From DATARH01 sp035550515 (GTDB taxonomy: Bacteria > Pseudomonadota > Alphaproteobacteria > ATCC43930 > CGMCC-115725), in NCBI GenBank assembly GCA_035550515.1, contig DASZOZ010000031.1, positions 28,684 through 92,683 on the forward strand: a stretch of DNA of 64,000 bases, read 5' to 3'. Shown here one piece after another: positions 40,422 to 48,947 of the stretch. Position numbers and translations under genes: made by a program. The number at the start of each line of letters is the position of its first letter. Positions within the stretch are counted from its first letter, which is position 1. The notes under the pieces are model-generated. The model saw nothing but the letters and a program-made list of their open reading frames with translations, did not search any database and had not been told where the DNA came from.

Positions 40422-41875
40422 GCATGGGGCTCGCGCTCGGATTGCTGGCGCTGACCACGCTCGCGGTCGCGCTGCTGCTGGCGCCGCTGATCCTGCGTGG
40501 CCGCGCCGGGCAGGGCCGCGACGCCTACAACCTCGCGGTCTACCGCGACCAGCTCGCCGAGCTGGAACGCGATGTCGAGCGCGGCATCCTCGCGCCGGCC
40601 GAAGCCGAAGCGGCGAAGAGCGAGATCGGCCGCCGCATCCTGGCGCTGGCGCCCGGCAGTGCGGAGGCCGCGTCGGCGCGCGCGCCGCTCATCCTCGCCG
40701 GTGCGGCGATCCTGCTGCTCCCCTTCGCCGCGTGGACGCTTTATTGGCAGCTCGGCTCGCCGGGCGTTGCCGACCAGCCGCTCGCCACGCGCGCCGCCGG
40801 CAGCGTCAATACTGCCGGCAACGGCGCGCCGCATCTCGACATGGAAGAGGCGGTGCGCCAGCTCACCGCGCGGCTCCAGGCGCATCCCGACGATCTGCAA
40901 GGCTGGGTGCTGCTCGCCCGCTCCGATATCGATCTCAACCGCTATCAGGAGGCGGCCGATGCCTATCGCCACGCCGCCGATCTGTCCGGCCGCAAGCCCG
41001 AGATCGTCGGCGATTGGGCCGAGGCGCAGGTGCTGGCCGCCGGCGGCACCGTCACCGCGCCGGCGAAGGAGGCGTTTCAGGCGGCGCTGGCCGATCCGGA
41101 AAGCGCGCCGCGCTCGCGCTATTACCTCGGCCTCGCCAAGGCCCAGGCCGGCGACGCCAAGGGCGCGCTGCAGGACTGGGTCGATCTCGAAGCCGATTCG
41201 CCGGCCGATGCCGATTGGCTGCCGCTGCTGCACCGCCGTATCGGCGAGACCGCGCAGGCCGCCGGCATCGACCCTGCGGCGCTGAAAACCTCTGCCGGCC
41301 AGCCGCGCAAGCCGCCGCCCGCCCAGGCCGCGACCCCGCCGGCGTCACCTTCGGCGGAAGCCGCCATGCCGTCCCCGGCACAGGTCGCCGAGGCGGCAAA
41401 GGCCACCGAAGGGGCGTCGTTGCAAGACCGCGAAGCGATGGTCAACACGATGGTTGAGCGTCTGGCGGAGCGGTTGAAGCAGAACCCCGACGACAGCGAC
41501 GGCTGGAGTCGGCTCGGCCGCTCCTATATGGTGCTGAACCAGCCCGACAAGGCGGCCGAGGCCTATGCCCGCGCCGCATCGCTCAAGCCCGGCGACGCCG
41601 CCCTCAAGCAGCAATATGCCGAGGCGCTGATCGAGGCGCGGCCGGGCGACGACCTGCCGCCGAAGGCGACCGCGCTGCTGCGCGAGGTGCTCGCCGCCGA
41701 CCCCAAAAATCCCGAGGCGCTGTGGTATGTCGGCGTCGCGGAGGCCGATGCCGGGCACGGCGCGGCGGCGCGCGAGCTGTGGACCCGCCTCCTCGCGCAA
41801 TTGCCCGCCGACGCGCCGGTCCGCAAACGGGTCGAAGACCGCATCGCGGCCCTGAAGGGCGATACGCCGAAATAG
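40418..41875 (+). CDS. ccmI: Apocytochrome c chaperone CcmI
   Basis: A 485-residue protein. Two membrane helices (about 4-26 and 88-108) enclose the cytoplasmic leucine-rich loop (RDQLAELERDVERGILAPAE); the periplasmic part carries TPR units (for example LDMEEAVRQLTARLQAHPDD and WSRLGRSYMVLNQPDKAAEAY) split by a Pro/Ala-rich linker near residues 295-330. It captures apocytochrome C-termini for CcmF/H. The start overlaps the ccmH stop. Confidence 0.94.
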   Translation: MSMGLALGLLALTTLAVALLLAPLILRGRAGQGRDAYNLAVYRDQLAELERDVERGILAPAEAEAAKSEIGRRILALAPGSAEAASARAPLILAGAAILLLPFAAWTLYWQLGSPGVADQPLATRAAGSVNTAGNGAPHLDMEEAVRQLTARLQAHPDDLQGWVLLARSDIDLNRYQEAADAYRHAADLSGRKPEIVGDWAEAQVLAAGGTVTAPAKEAFQAALADPESAPRSRYYLGLAKAQAGDAKGALQDWVDLEADSPADADWLPLLHRRIGETAQAAGIDPAALKTSAGQPRKPPPAQAATPPASPSAEAAMPSPAQVAEAAKATEGASLQDREAMVNTMVERLAERLKQNPDDSDGWSRLGRSYMVLNQPDKAAEAYARAASLKPGDAALKQQYAEALIEARPGDDLPPKATALLREVLAADPKNPEALWYVGVAEADAGHGAAARELWTRLLAQLPADAPVRKRVEDRIAALKGDTPK

Positions 41876-41973
41876 CGCGCGGTGCGCCTTTTCGCAGCCC
41901 TGCCTAACGCCAACCGCGTTTGTCCTCGCCTTGCTCCGCCAACTACCGTCGGGCCAACCGTGGAGGGATACGT

Positions 41974-43386
41974 ATGTTGGAGCTGCTCGAACGTCAGCAA
42001 AAGCTGACGCTCAACCAAAAGAAGATCGTCTTCGCCGCCATCGTCGGCGACATGCTCGATTTCTTTGACTACTACCTGATCGGCTTTGTGCTGGCCTTCA
42101 TTGTCGGCCCCTGGCACCTGACCTACGGCCAGTCGGCGGTCGTGCTGTTGTCTTCCGGGGTGGGCGCCATTCCCGGCGCGATGTTCTGGGGCTGGATGGC
42201 GGACAAGATCGGCCGCCGCAAGGTGTTCATCTACACGATCCTCAATTTCTCGCTGGCGACGGGCGTCCTGGCGCTGACCCCCGATACCGGCGGCTGGGTT
42301 TTCCTGACGGTCTTCCGCTTTTTCGTCGGCTTTGGCGTCGCCGGTCTGTACGCGGTCGATCTGCCGCTGGTGCAGGAGTTTGTGCCGTCGTCGAAGCGCG
42401 GCAAGGTCGGCGGGCTGGTGACGGCGTGTTTGCCGCTCGGCACGACCCTGGGGGCGTTTCTCGGCGGCTATCTGACGCCTTATGTCGGCTGGCGCGGCAT
42501 CTTTGTCGTCGGCCTGCTGCCGGCGCTGCTGACGCTGCTGGTGCGGGCCTGGGTTCCGGAATCGCCGCGCTGGCTGTTGAGCCGGGGCCGCGTCGAGGAG
42601 GCGCGCAAGTCGCTCGCCTGGGCGCTGATGATCGACCCGGCGCGGATCGCGCTCCCGGCAACCGCGCCGGTGCCGCGCAAGGTGACCTGGGGCGAATTGT
42701 TTCAGCACCCGCGCAGCCTGGTGCTGACCTGGCTGACCAGCCTCGGCGCGCAGACCGCCGGGTACGGATTGACGCTGTGGGCGCCGACGCTGTTTGTGCT
42801 GCTGCTGGCGGTGACGCCGCCCGAGGCCTCGAAAATGATGATGACGGTCGGCTTTGTCGGTCTCGCCGGACGGCTGGCTTTTTCCTATGGCTCGGACCTG
42901 GTGGGCCGCAAGGTGCTCGGGGTGGTCATGGGGGTCGCGGCGTTCGCCGTCGTCGCGCTCGGCGGCTATTACCACAGCGCAACGCTGCTCGGCTTTTCGG
43001 TGTTCTGGCTGATGGTCAACGCGCAAAGCTTTATCGGCAGCGGCGGCTACGCGATCGTCGGCCCCTATTCAGCCGAGGTCTGGCCGGCGCATCTGCGGGC
43101 CAGCGGCATGGGCTCGGCCTATGGCTTTGGCAGCCTCGGCAAGATCATCGGCCCGCTGGGCTTGGCGCTGATCGTCGGCTCGTCCGATGTGGTCAGCCCG
43201 AAAGCGACGATCGCCGCGATCGACCCGGCGATGCTGTATCTGGCGAGCTGGTACCTGCTCGGCGGCATCGTGTTCCTGTTTATCGGCCTCGAAACCAAAA
43301 ACCGGTCGATCGAGGACATCGATGCCGAGCTCAGCCGCAGCAGCGCCCAGAGGCGCAAGCCCGCCCACGCCACCGCCGACGACTGA
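41974..43386 (+). CDS. MFS transporter, aromatic acid/sugar type
   Basis: A 470-residue twelve-helix carrier. Family signatures are DMLDFFDYYLIGFVL in helix 1, GWMADKIGRRKVF after helix 2 and the sugar-porter-like VPESPRWLLSRGRVEEA in the central loop. Members carry aromatic acids, dicarboxylates or sugars by proton symport. It is convergent with the aromatic catabolism cluster, so uptake of that cluster's substrate is a fair guess. TGGAGGGA site just upstream of the ATG. Confidence 0.87.
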   Translation: MLELLERQQKLTLNQKKIVFAAIVGDMLDFFDYYLIGFVLAFIVGPWHLTYGQSAVVLLSSGVGAIPGAMFWGWMADKIGRRKVFIYTILNFSLATGVLALTPDTGGWVFLTVFRFFVGFGVAGLYAVDLPLVQEFVPSSKRGKVGGLVTACLPLGTTLGAFLGGYLTPYVGWRGIFVVGLLPALLTLLVRAWVPESPRWLLSRGRVEEARKSLAWALMIDPARIALPATAPVPRKVTWGELFQHPRSLVLTWLTSLGAQTAGYGLTLWAPTLFVLLLAVTPPEASKMMMTVGFVGLAGRLAFSYGSDLVGRKVLGVVMGVAAFAVVALGGYYHSATLLGFSVFWLMVNAQSFIGSGGYAIVGPYSAEVWPAHLRASGMGSAYGFGSLGKIIGPLGLALIVGSSDVVSPKATIAAIDPAMLYLASWYLLGGIVFLFIGLETKNRSIEDIDAELSRSSAQRRKPAHATADD

Positions 43387-43417
43387 GAGACCGGCCCGCC
43401 CCGGCGTTTCGCCGGGG

Positions 43418-44464
43418 CTACAGGCTCAGGCCATAGAACTTGCTCGCGGTGCCCGAGAACAGCGCGGTCTTTTCGCTCGCCGAGCAGCCGGCGGCGATGC
43501 GCTTGAAGGCGTTCCAGAACACCTGATAGCTGCCGCTGCCCTTGTCGACCGGGAAGTTGCTTTCGAACATCGCCCGCTGCGGGCCGAACGCGGCGATGCA
43601 GGTCTCGATATAGGGGCGCCACAGCCCGGCCAGCGTCTCGCTGTCCGGCGGGTCCGCCCGTTCGTGCACGTCGAAGCCGAACACCCGCATGCCGAGCCCG
43701 CCCAGCTTGACATGGACGTTGGGGCAGCCGGCCAGCTCCTTGATGCGCCCGCTCCACTCGGCGAACGCGGCGTCGCGCCGGCCCTTGTAGCGGCCGAGGC
43801 CGATGGCGCCGCCGACATGGTTGAGCACGATCGGCTGTGCCGGAAAGGCGCGCGCGAGGTCGAGCAGGTCGCCGAGCTGCGGGTGGAACATGTAGCAATC
43901 GAAGGTGAGGCCGAGCGGCGCCAGCTTCGCAAACCCCTCGCGCATTTTGGGCTCCAGCAGCATCCCCGGCGGCCGCGCCGTCGGCGAGCCCCACGCGGCC
44001 TGGTCGGGATCGGTCGCCGTGAGGTAGCGGATGCCCTTGAACCGTCCGCCGCCGGCCTGAATTTGCGCCTCCAGCACTTTTTCCACCGCGGCGCCGATCG
44101 CCAGATCGGCATGGCCGACAATCCCGGCGCAGACCTGGGTCTTGCCATAGCCGCCGCTCGCCGCCATGGCCGCGACGCCGTTGGCGAACTCGATCTCGCC
44201 AACCGGCCGCATCTCGACCGGCCCCGACGCGCGGTACATCGACAGCCATTCGAGATACACCGTGGCGATGATGTTGTGGCCGCTGCCGGTATCGGCGAGC
44301 AACTCGGGCAGCAGATAGCGCCCCGTTTCCGGCCGCTCGACGAGATGATGGTGCGGGTCGACGATCGGCAGCGCCGGCTCGATGATGTCCTCGACATGCC
44401 GCGCCAGCCAGTCGTTGCGCGGGGTGAAATGCCCGGTCGGGGAGACGGGCGCGGGTGATGCCAT
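43418..44464 (-). CDS. Amidohydrolase family protein (COG3618, LigI-like)
   Basis: A 348-residue TIM-barrel hydrolase with the N-terminal metal motif DPHHHL (H38, H40), a barrel His in LNHVGG and the ending ESNFPVDKG with a metal-site Asp. COG3618 includes 2-pyrone-4,6-dicarboxylate lactonase (LigI) and other lactonases. Beside ring-cleavage genes, a lactone-opening role is plausible but not shown. Last gene of the minus-strand cluster; a hairpin-filled gap of 169 bases separates it from the dehydrogenase gene. Confidence 0.85.
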   Translation of the reverse strand: MASPAPVSPTGHFTPRNDWLARHVEDIIEPALPIVDPHHHLVERPETGRYLLPELLADTGSGHNIIATVYLEWLSMYRASGPVEMRPVGEIEFANGVAAMAASGGYGKTQVCAGIVGHADLAIGAAVEKVLEAQIQAGGGRFKGIRYLTATDPDQAAWGSPTARPPGMLLEPKMREGFAKLAPLGLTFDCYMFHPQLGDLLDLARAFPAQPIVLNHVGGAIGLGRYKGRRDAAFAEWSGRIKELAGCPNVHVKLGGLGMRVFGFDVHERADPPDSETLAGLWRPYIETCIAAFGPQRAMFESNFPVDKGSGSYQVFWNAFKRIAAGCSASEKTALFSGTASKFYGLSL

Positions 44465-44490
44465 GTTTCCTCCTTTGAACCCATTACATC

Positions 44491-44606
44491 GTCATGGCCG
44501 GGCTTGACCCGGCCATCTATGTCCCCTGGGCCGGGCTTGACCCGGCCATCCCATCACGATCGGGAATGTGTCCGTGGATGCCCGGATCAAGTCCGGGCAT
44601 GACGAT
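44491..44606. repeat. Family C triple hairpin
   Basis: Three palindromes occur in a row: GGCCGGGCTTGACCCGGCC at 44496-44514 and 44529-44547, and ATGCCCGGATCAAGTCCGGGCAT at 44579-44600 (approximate edges). The first two are the GGCC subtype and the third is the ATGCCC subtype seen at 18.77 kb. Confidence 0.85.
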
Positions 44607-44633
44607 AGAGGAGCGGCGCGCCGCAAAGAAGAC

Positions 44634-45710
44634 TCAGTCGTTCGCGGTGCGCAGCGCGGCGCAGACCGCGGCGGTCACCTGCGCCGTCGTCGCGGTGCCG
44701 CCGAGGTCGGGCGTATGCAGCGCCGGGTCGGCGGTGACGCGCTCGACGGCGCGCATCAGCCGCGCCGCGGCGCCCGGCTCGCCGATATGCTCCAGCATCA
44801 TCACGCAGGTCCAGAACGTGCCGACCGGGTTGGCGATGCCTTTGCCGGCGATGTCGAAGGCCGAGCCGTGGATCGGCTCGAACATCGACGGCGCGGTGCG
44901 TTCGGGGTTGAGGTTGGCCGTCGGCGCGATGCCGATCGACCCGGCGAGCGCCGCCGCGAGATCCGACAGGATGTCGGCGTGGAGGTTGGTCGCGACGATC
45001 GTGTCGATGCTCTGCGGGCGCATCACCATGCGCATGGTCATCGCGTCGACCAGCATCTTGTCCCAGGCGACATCGGGGAATTCCTGCGCCACCTCGGCGG
45101 CGATCTCGTCCCACATCACCATCGCGTGACGCTGGGCGTTGGACTTGGTGACGACCGTCAGCAGCCGGCGCGGCCGCGACCGGGCCAGGCCGAACGCGAA
45201 GCGCATGATCCGCCGGACGCCGGTGCGCGTCATCATCGACACATCGGTCGCGGTCTCGATGTCCATCCCCTGATGCACCCGGCCGCCGACCCCGGCATAT
45301 TCGCCCTCGGAGTTCTCGCGCACGATCACCCAGTCGAGCTCCGGCCCGTTCACCTGGCGCAGCGGGCTGGTGATGCCGGGCAGGATGCGCGTCGGCCGCA
45401 CATTGGCGTACTGGTCGAGCGGCTGGCAGATCGACAGCCTGAGACCCCACAGCGTGATGTGGTCGGGGATGCCCGGCGCGCCGACCGCGCCGAACAGGAT
45501 CGCGTCGAAGACGCGCAGCCGGTCGGCGCCGTCCGCCGGCATCATCACGCCGTGTTTCCGGTAGTAGTCCGAGCCCCAGTCGAAGCGCTCGACATCGAGC
45601 GCAAAGCCGCCGTCGCGCGCGGTGCAAGCCTCAAGCACTTCGAGCCCGGCCTCGACGACCTCCGGCCCGATCCCGTCTCCGCCCAGCGCGGCGATCTTGT
45701 GTGTGCGCAT
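44634..45710 (-). CDS. Tartrate/isocitrate/isopropylmalate-type dehydrogenase (TtuC-like)
   Basis: A 358-residue beta-decarboxylating dehydrogenase: GGDGIGPEVV at the start, VRENSEGEYAG, VTKSNAQ with the catalytic Lys and DAMTMRMV with metal-binding Asp, then GSAFDIAGKGIANPVG for NAD. The ITLWGLRLSICQPLDQYAN segment is that of tartrate dehydrogenase/decarboxylase. It could act on a hydroxy-diacid intermediate. The Met at 45710 follows GGGGGGAA; the 22 residues further upstream come from a repeat. Confidence 0.88.
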   Translation of the reverse strand: MRTHKIAALGGDGIGPEVVEAGLEVLEACTARDGGFALDVERFDWGSDYYRKHGVMMPADGADRLRVFDAILFGAVGAPGIPDHITLWGLRLSICQPLDQYANVRPTRILPGITSPLRQVNGPELDWVIVRENSEGEYAGVGGRVHQGMDIETATDVSMMTRTGVRRIMRFAFGLARSRPRRLLTVVTKSNAQRHAMVMWDEIAAEVAQEFPDVAWDKMLVDAMTMRMVMRPQSIDTIVATNLHADILSDLAAALAGSIGIAPTANLNPERTAPSMFEPIHGSAFDIAGKGIANPVGTFWTCVMMLEHIGEPGAAARLMRAVERVTADPALHTPDLGGTATTAQVTAAVCAALRTAND

Positions 45711-45714
45711 CGTT

Positions 45715-45824
45715 CCCCCACCCCGACCCTCCCCCCGCTGGCGGGGGAGGAAGCATTGCTTTCCACGCGCCAGCATATCCCCTCCCCCGCCAACGGGGGA
45801 GGGTCAGGGTGGGGGTGAGGGGGT
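45715..45824. repeat. Family D repeat pair, intergenic copy
   Basis: Two hairpins (CCCCCCGCTGGCGGGGGAGG near 45730-45750 and CCCTCCCCCGCCAACGGGGG near 45780-45800) are flanked by CCCCACCCC at the left and GGGTGGGGG at the right, so the whole element is itself an inverted repeat. It is the intergenic counterpart of the copy inside the CobW-type gene. Confidence 0.85.
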
Positions 45825-45828
45825 TATA

Positions 45829-46344
45829 TTATTCCGCCGCCGCGGGCTGCGGCACCGGCACCTGTTCGAGCAGCTCGGCGTCCCACGGGCCGGGGAAGCG
45901 GCCGCGGCCGACATGCTCTTTCGAGAAGATGTGGTAGTCGGCCGGCCACTCGGCGCGCGGCATCTCGTAGAACACCTCGACGCCGTTGCCGTCCGGGTCG
46001 CGCAGGTAGATGCCCAGCGAAATCCCGTGATCGGCGATGTGGTCGATCGGCTGACCCTTGGCCTTGATGCGATGGTAGAACTCCTTGAGGTCGTCGAGGC
46101 TTTCCAGCCGCCACGCCATGTGGTTGAGCCCGACCTGCCGCTTCTGCTGCAGCGGCGCGTCGTCGCCCAGCTGCATCAGCGCGACCTCGTGCGACTGCTC
46201 CTCGTCGGCCGACATGAACGCCGCCCAGCCCGGCCGGTATTCATAGGTGTGCAGCCCCAGCAGGTCCTCGTACCACTGCTTCGACCGCTCGGCGTTGCGC
46301 ACGTAGAGATTGACGTGCTGCAGATACATCGGACGCTTGGCCAT
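45829..46344 (-). CDS. VOC-family extradiol dioxygenase-like protein with intact metal triad
   Basis: A 171-residue vicinal oxygen chelate protein. Metal ligands are H10 (LQHVNLYV), H75 (LNHMAWRL) and E123 (GVEVFYE), the extradiol catechol dioxygenase arrangement in a single two-module chain. It could cleave a catechol made by the HpaB-like monooxygenase encoded 12 bases upstream, or act as another VOC enzyme. It is part of the minus-strand aromatic operon. Confidence 0.86.
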   Translation of the reverse strand: MAKRPMYLQHVNLYVRNAERSKQWYEDLLGLHTYEYRPGWAAFMSADEEQSHEVALMQLGDDAPLQQKRQVGLNHMAWRLESLDDLKEFYHRIKAKGQPIDHIADHGISLGIYLRDPDGNGVEVFYEMPRAEWPADYHIFSKEHVGRGRFPGPWDAELLEQVPVPQPAAAE

Positions 46345-46356
46345 CGTGTCCTCCTC

Positions 46357-47814
46357 TTACGCCTCGTCACTTCTGCCCAAAAAGTCGAGCACGCGTTCCA
46401 TCACCGGACCCTTCGGGTAGACCGCCGCCATCGCCCGCGCCCGGGTCAGCGGGTCGCTGGCGAAGAACCGCTCGTACAGCTCCTGCCGACTGCCGAAGGC
46501 GCTGCCGGCGACGTCCCAGGCCAGCCGGAACAGCTTGACCCGGTCTTTCGCGGCGGTCTTGTCGGTCGCCAGATACTGCTCGATCTGCGGTGCCAGCGGA
46601 CCGGCGAAATCCTTCTCGCTCGGGGTCAGCAGGAAGCTCGACGACCCCAGCAGCTGCAAGATTTCCACCATCCGCGGATAGCAGGTCATCATCAGGTTGC
46701 GCGTCGATTCCGACGGCAGGATCGCCGGCGTCATCACCCCCCAGCGATCGACCGCCGCATCGGCCTCGGCGGCGCGCAGGCACGAGCGCATCAGCTCGGT
46801 ATAGAGCATCAACTCGCCGATCCGCTCCTCGGTATGCGGCAGGTGGGCATTGCCCAGCGCCTCGCTCATCAGCAGCGCGAGGCCGAGCACGAACTCGCAT
46901 TTGGCGAGGTTCTTGGCCGCGCCCTGATGCGCCGAATGCGCGGTCGAATGGGTGACGTGCGGCACCGCATTGAGCCGGTCGACATCGTAGAGCAGGAACA
47001 CCCGCTCCCACGGCACCAGCACGTTGTCGAAAAAGACGATGCAGTCCATCTCCTCGAAGCGCGAGGCGAGCGGCGCATCGAAATGCGAGCGGCCGAGATC
47101 GAAACTGTCGCGGCACAGGAATCTGAGGCCCGGCGCGCCGCAATCGATCGAAAAGCTCATCGCGAAGGGTGAATGGTCGTCCGAATGCCGCGCGAGACGC
47201 GGCGAATAGACCGCGATCTCGTCCGCCAGCGGCCCCAAGGTCGCCAGGATCCGCGCGCCGTGCACCACAACGCCGGCCGAGGTCTCCTTCTTGACTTCGA
47301 GCGCGGTGCCTTCCTGCAGGTTGAACATGCCGGAGACGTTGCGGCTGCGCTGCAAATTGATCAGCGCATGCGTCAGACAGACATCGTCCTCGCGCAAATG
47401 CCCGACATAGCGGCGCATGTTATCGCCGAATTCGGGCCGCTTCTCGCCGAAGAAATCCGCCGCCGCGCCCCACGCCGCGAAAGTGACGTTCATGAAATCC
47501 GGCGAGCGCCCCATCATCCCGTTGGTGGTGCGCGCCCAGTTCAGCATCATCCGGGTGCGCGTCTCCAACTCCTCGCGCGTCTTCGGGTTGCTGAACGATC
47601 GTCCGACCCGGTCGCCGCTGGCCGGCGATGTATAGGTCATCACCTTCTCCAGCGCGGGGTCGTGCTGGAGGTCGTAAAGCGAGGCGATCGCCTTGACCCC
47701 GCCCGCGAGGCCGGGATGCGCGGTCACATCCTTGACCCGCTCGCCGCCGAGCCAAATCTCGCGCTCCTGCGCGCGCAGTCCTTCGATGTACTGCTTTCCG
47801 GTCCGCGCTGGCAT
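46357..47814 (-). CDS. HpaB-like flavin-dependent aromatic hydroxylase, oxygenase component
   Basis: A 485-residue 4-hydroxyphenylacetate 3-hydroxylase family protein (acyl-CoA dehydrogenase-like fold). Recognisable segments are RTGKQYIEGL at the start, RTTNGMMGRSPDFMNVTFA, HALINLQRSRN and DNVLVPWERVF. It uses reduced FAD and oxygen to add a hydroxyl ortho to a phenol, giving a catechol. The partner reductase (HpaC) is not in the window. Followed by a VOC dioxygenase gene and preceded by the DOPA-dioxygenase-like gene (60 bases). Confidence 0.92.
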   Translation of the reverse strand: MPARTGKQYIEGLRAQEREIWLGGERVKDVTAHPGLAGGVKAIASLYDLQHDPALEKVMTYTSPASGDRVGRSFSNPKTREELETRTRMMLNWARTTNGMMGRSPDFMNVTFAAWGAAADFFGEKRPEFGDNMRRYVGHLREDDVCLTHALINLQRSRNVSGMFNLQEGTALEVKKETSAGVVVHGARILATLGPLADEIAVYSPRLARHSDDHSPFAMSFSIDCGAPGLRFLCRDSFDLGRSHFDAPLASRFEEMDCIVFFDNVLVPWERVFLLYDVDRLNAVPHVTHSTAHSAHQGAAKNLAKCEFVLGLALLMSEALGNAHLPHTEERIGELMLYTELMRSCLRAAEADAAVDRWGVMTPAILPSESTRNLMMTCYPRMVEILQLLGSSSFLLTPSEKDFAGPLAPQIEQYLATDKTAAKDRVKLFRLAWDVAGSAFGSRQELYERFFASDPLTRARAMAAVYPKGPVMERVLDFLGRSDEA

Positions 47815-47874
47815 CCCTGTCCTCCGCCGTTGCCGGAGATGCTAGTGCAATTCAGCCGCCGATGCAGTCTCGGC

Positions 47875-48249
47875 TCACGCGCTGCGCTGCGAGGCCGGCA
47901 GCAGATGCTCGCTGTATTTCGGCCGCAGGATGTCGAGCTTCATCGGCACCGGCGTGCCCAGCCACAGCGCGTTCTTGCTGTGGTCGTCGTAGGAGCTTTC
48001 GGTCAGCGGGTGGACCAACACGTCGAGCCCCTCGCGGTTGAGCATCAGCCATGGGACGACGTGCTGGAATTCCGGCGCCTCGAAGGTGACGTTGAACTGC
48101 GAGATCGGGTGCGGTCCGATCGGCGCATCGCTGAACGCGCCCGGCTCGCACTTGAATTTGCCGAGCATCGTCTGGCGCAGCCTGGCGGCCAGCGGCTTGG
48201 TTTCGGCGTCGTAATAGACATGGGCGTGATAGCCCTTCAGCTCGGTCAT
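47875..48249 (-). CDS. DOPA 4,5-dioxygenase family protein
   Basis: A 124-residue protein of the DOPA 4,5-dioxygenase family (COG3805). The family His residues appear in GYHAHVYYD (H8, H10), IGPHPISQFNVTF and LVHPLTESSYDDHSKNALWLG. Fungal and bacterial relatives open the ring of catechols such as L-DOPA. With an HpaB-like hydroxylase in the same operon, hydroxylation then ring cleavage of a phenolic amine or acid is suggested. AGGGAGAAC site before the ATG. Confidence 0.87.
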   Translation of the reverse strand: MTELKGYHAHVYYDAETKPLAARLRQTMLGKFKCEPGAFSDAPIGPHPISQFNVTFEAPEFQHVVPWLMLNREGLDVLVHPLTESSYDDHSKNALWLGTPVPMKLDILRPKYSEHLLPASQRSA

Positions 48250-48286
48250 TTTGTTCTCCCTAGGCACTCCAAGGACGCAACGACCG

Positions 48287-48844
48287 TCATGCAGCGGCCT
48301 CGTCCGCCGCCGCCAGCTTGGCCTCGATCTTTTTCGAAATCGCCGCCCGCCATTCCTCGATCGGCATAAACCCGTCGCGCTCGCGGCAGAACGCCTCGGT
48401 CTCGGCGACGAGCCGGTCGGCGGGTAGGTCGAGGTCGATCTTGATGCCGAGCGGCTGCGGCACGTACCACGGGGTGTCGCAGAACATCTCGATCTGGTTG
48501 CCCTCGGGGTCCTGGAAATAGACCGACCAGGCATTGCCATGGCAGATCGGCCGGATGCCCTCGCAGCCCGCCCCGCGCACCTTGCGGAACGCCTTCTGCA
48601 CCTGGTCGAGCGTGCCGACGTTGAACGACACCTGCTGGACCATCGGCGTCTCGGTATCGGTCTGCCGGCCGCGCACCAGCACCACCTGGTGATGGTCGCT
48701 GGGGTTGCGCGACAGGAAGGTGATCCGCCCGTCCTCGGCGCCGTCGCTGACCACAAAGCCGAGCACGTTGGTGTAGAAATCGATCATCTTCGACACATCG
48801 TGCACGTAAAGCCCGACATGACTGAGCCGCGGTGCGGTATCCAT
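48287..48844 (-). CDS. VOC-family protein with one metal ligand replaced (Gln for His)
   Basis: A 185-residue VOC protein, first gene of the aromatic operon. By comparison with its neighbour (45829-46344), the first ligand H9 (LSHVGLYV) and the Glu E119 (QIEMF) are kept, but the second His is Gln71 (VQQVSFNV); the spacing from this position to the Glu is 48 residues in both. It may bind another metal or none, or may be a non-cleaving VOC. A tail of about 35 Ala/Glu/Lys-rich residues follows the fold. Confidence 0.82.
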   Translation of the reverse strand: MDTAPRLSHVGLYVHDVSKMIDFYTNVLGFVVSDGAEDGRITFLSRNPSDHHQVVLVRGRQTDTETPMVQQVSFNVGTLDQVQKAFRKVRGAGCEGIRPICHGNAWSVYFQDPEGNQIEMFCDTPWYVPQPLGIKIDLDLPADRLVAETEAFCRERDGFMPIEEWRAAISKKIEAKLAAADEAAA

Positions 48845-48947
48845 CTCTCGCCTCTCTTCCCTCGACCGGATGAATCTGATCCCAGGGCCTGTCATCGATC
48901 AAATCGATTGTTGACATAAAGATCATTCTTTCGGTGGATATACGTGC
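48845..48947. promoter_or_regulatory. Divergent promoter region, aromatic operon / lysR
   Basis: This 103-base gap is markedly AT-richer than its surroundings at 48890-48943. It holds two ATCGAT words (48894-48899, 48903-48908), the palindrome AATCGATT (48902-48909), and TTGACA (48911-48916) with TGGATA 18 bases on (48935-48940) as a possible promoter for lysR. LysR regulators bind such divergent gaps, so this is the expected control site. The exact operator is not resolvable by eye. Confidence 0.5.
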
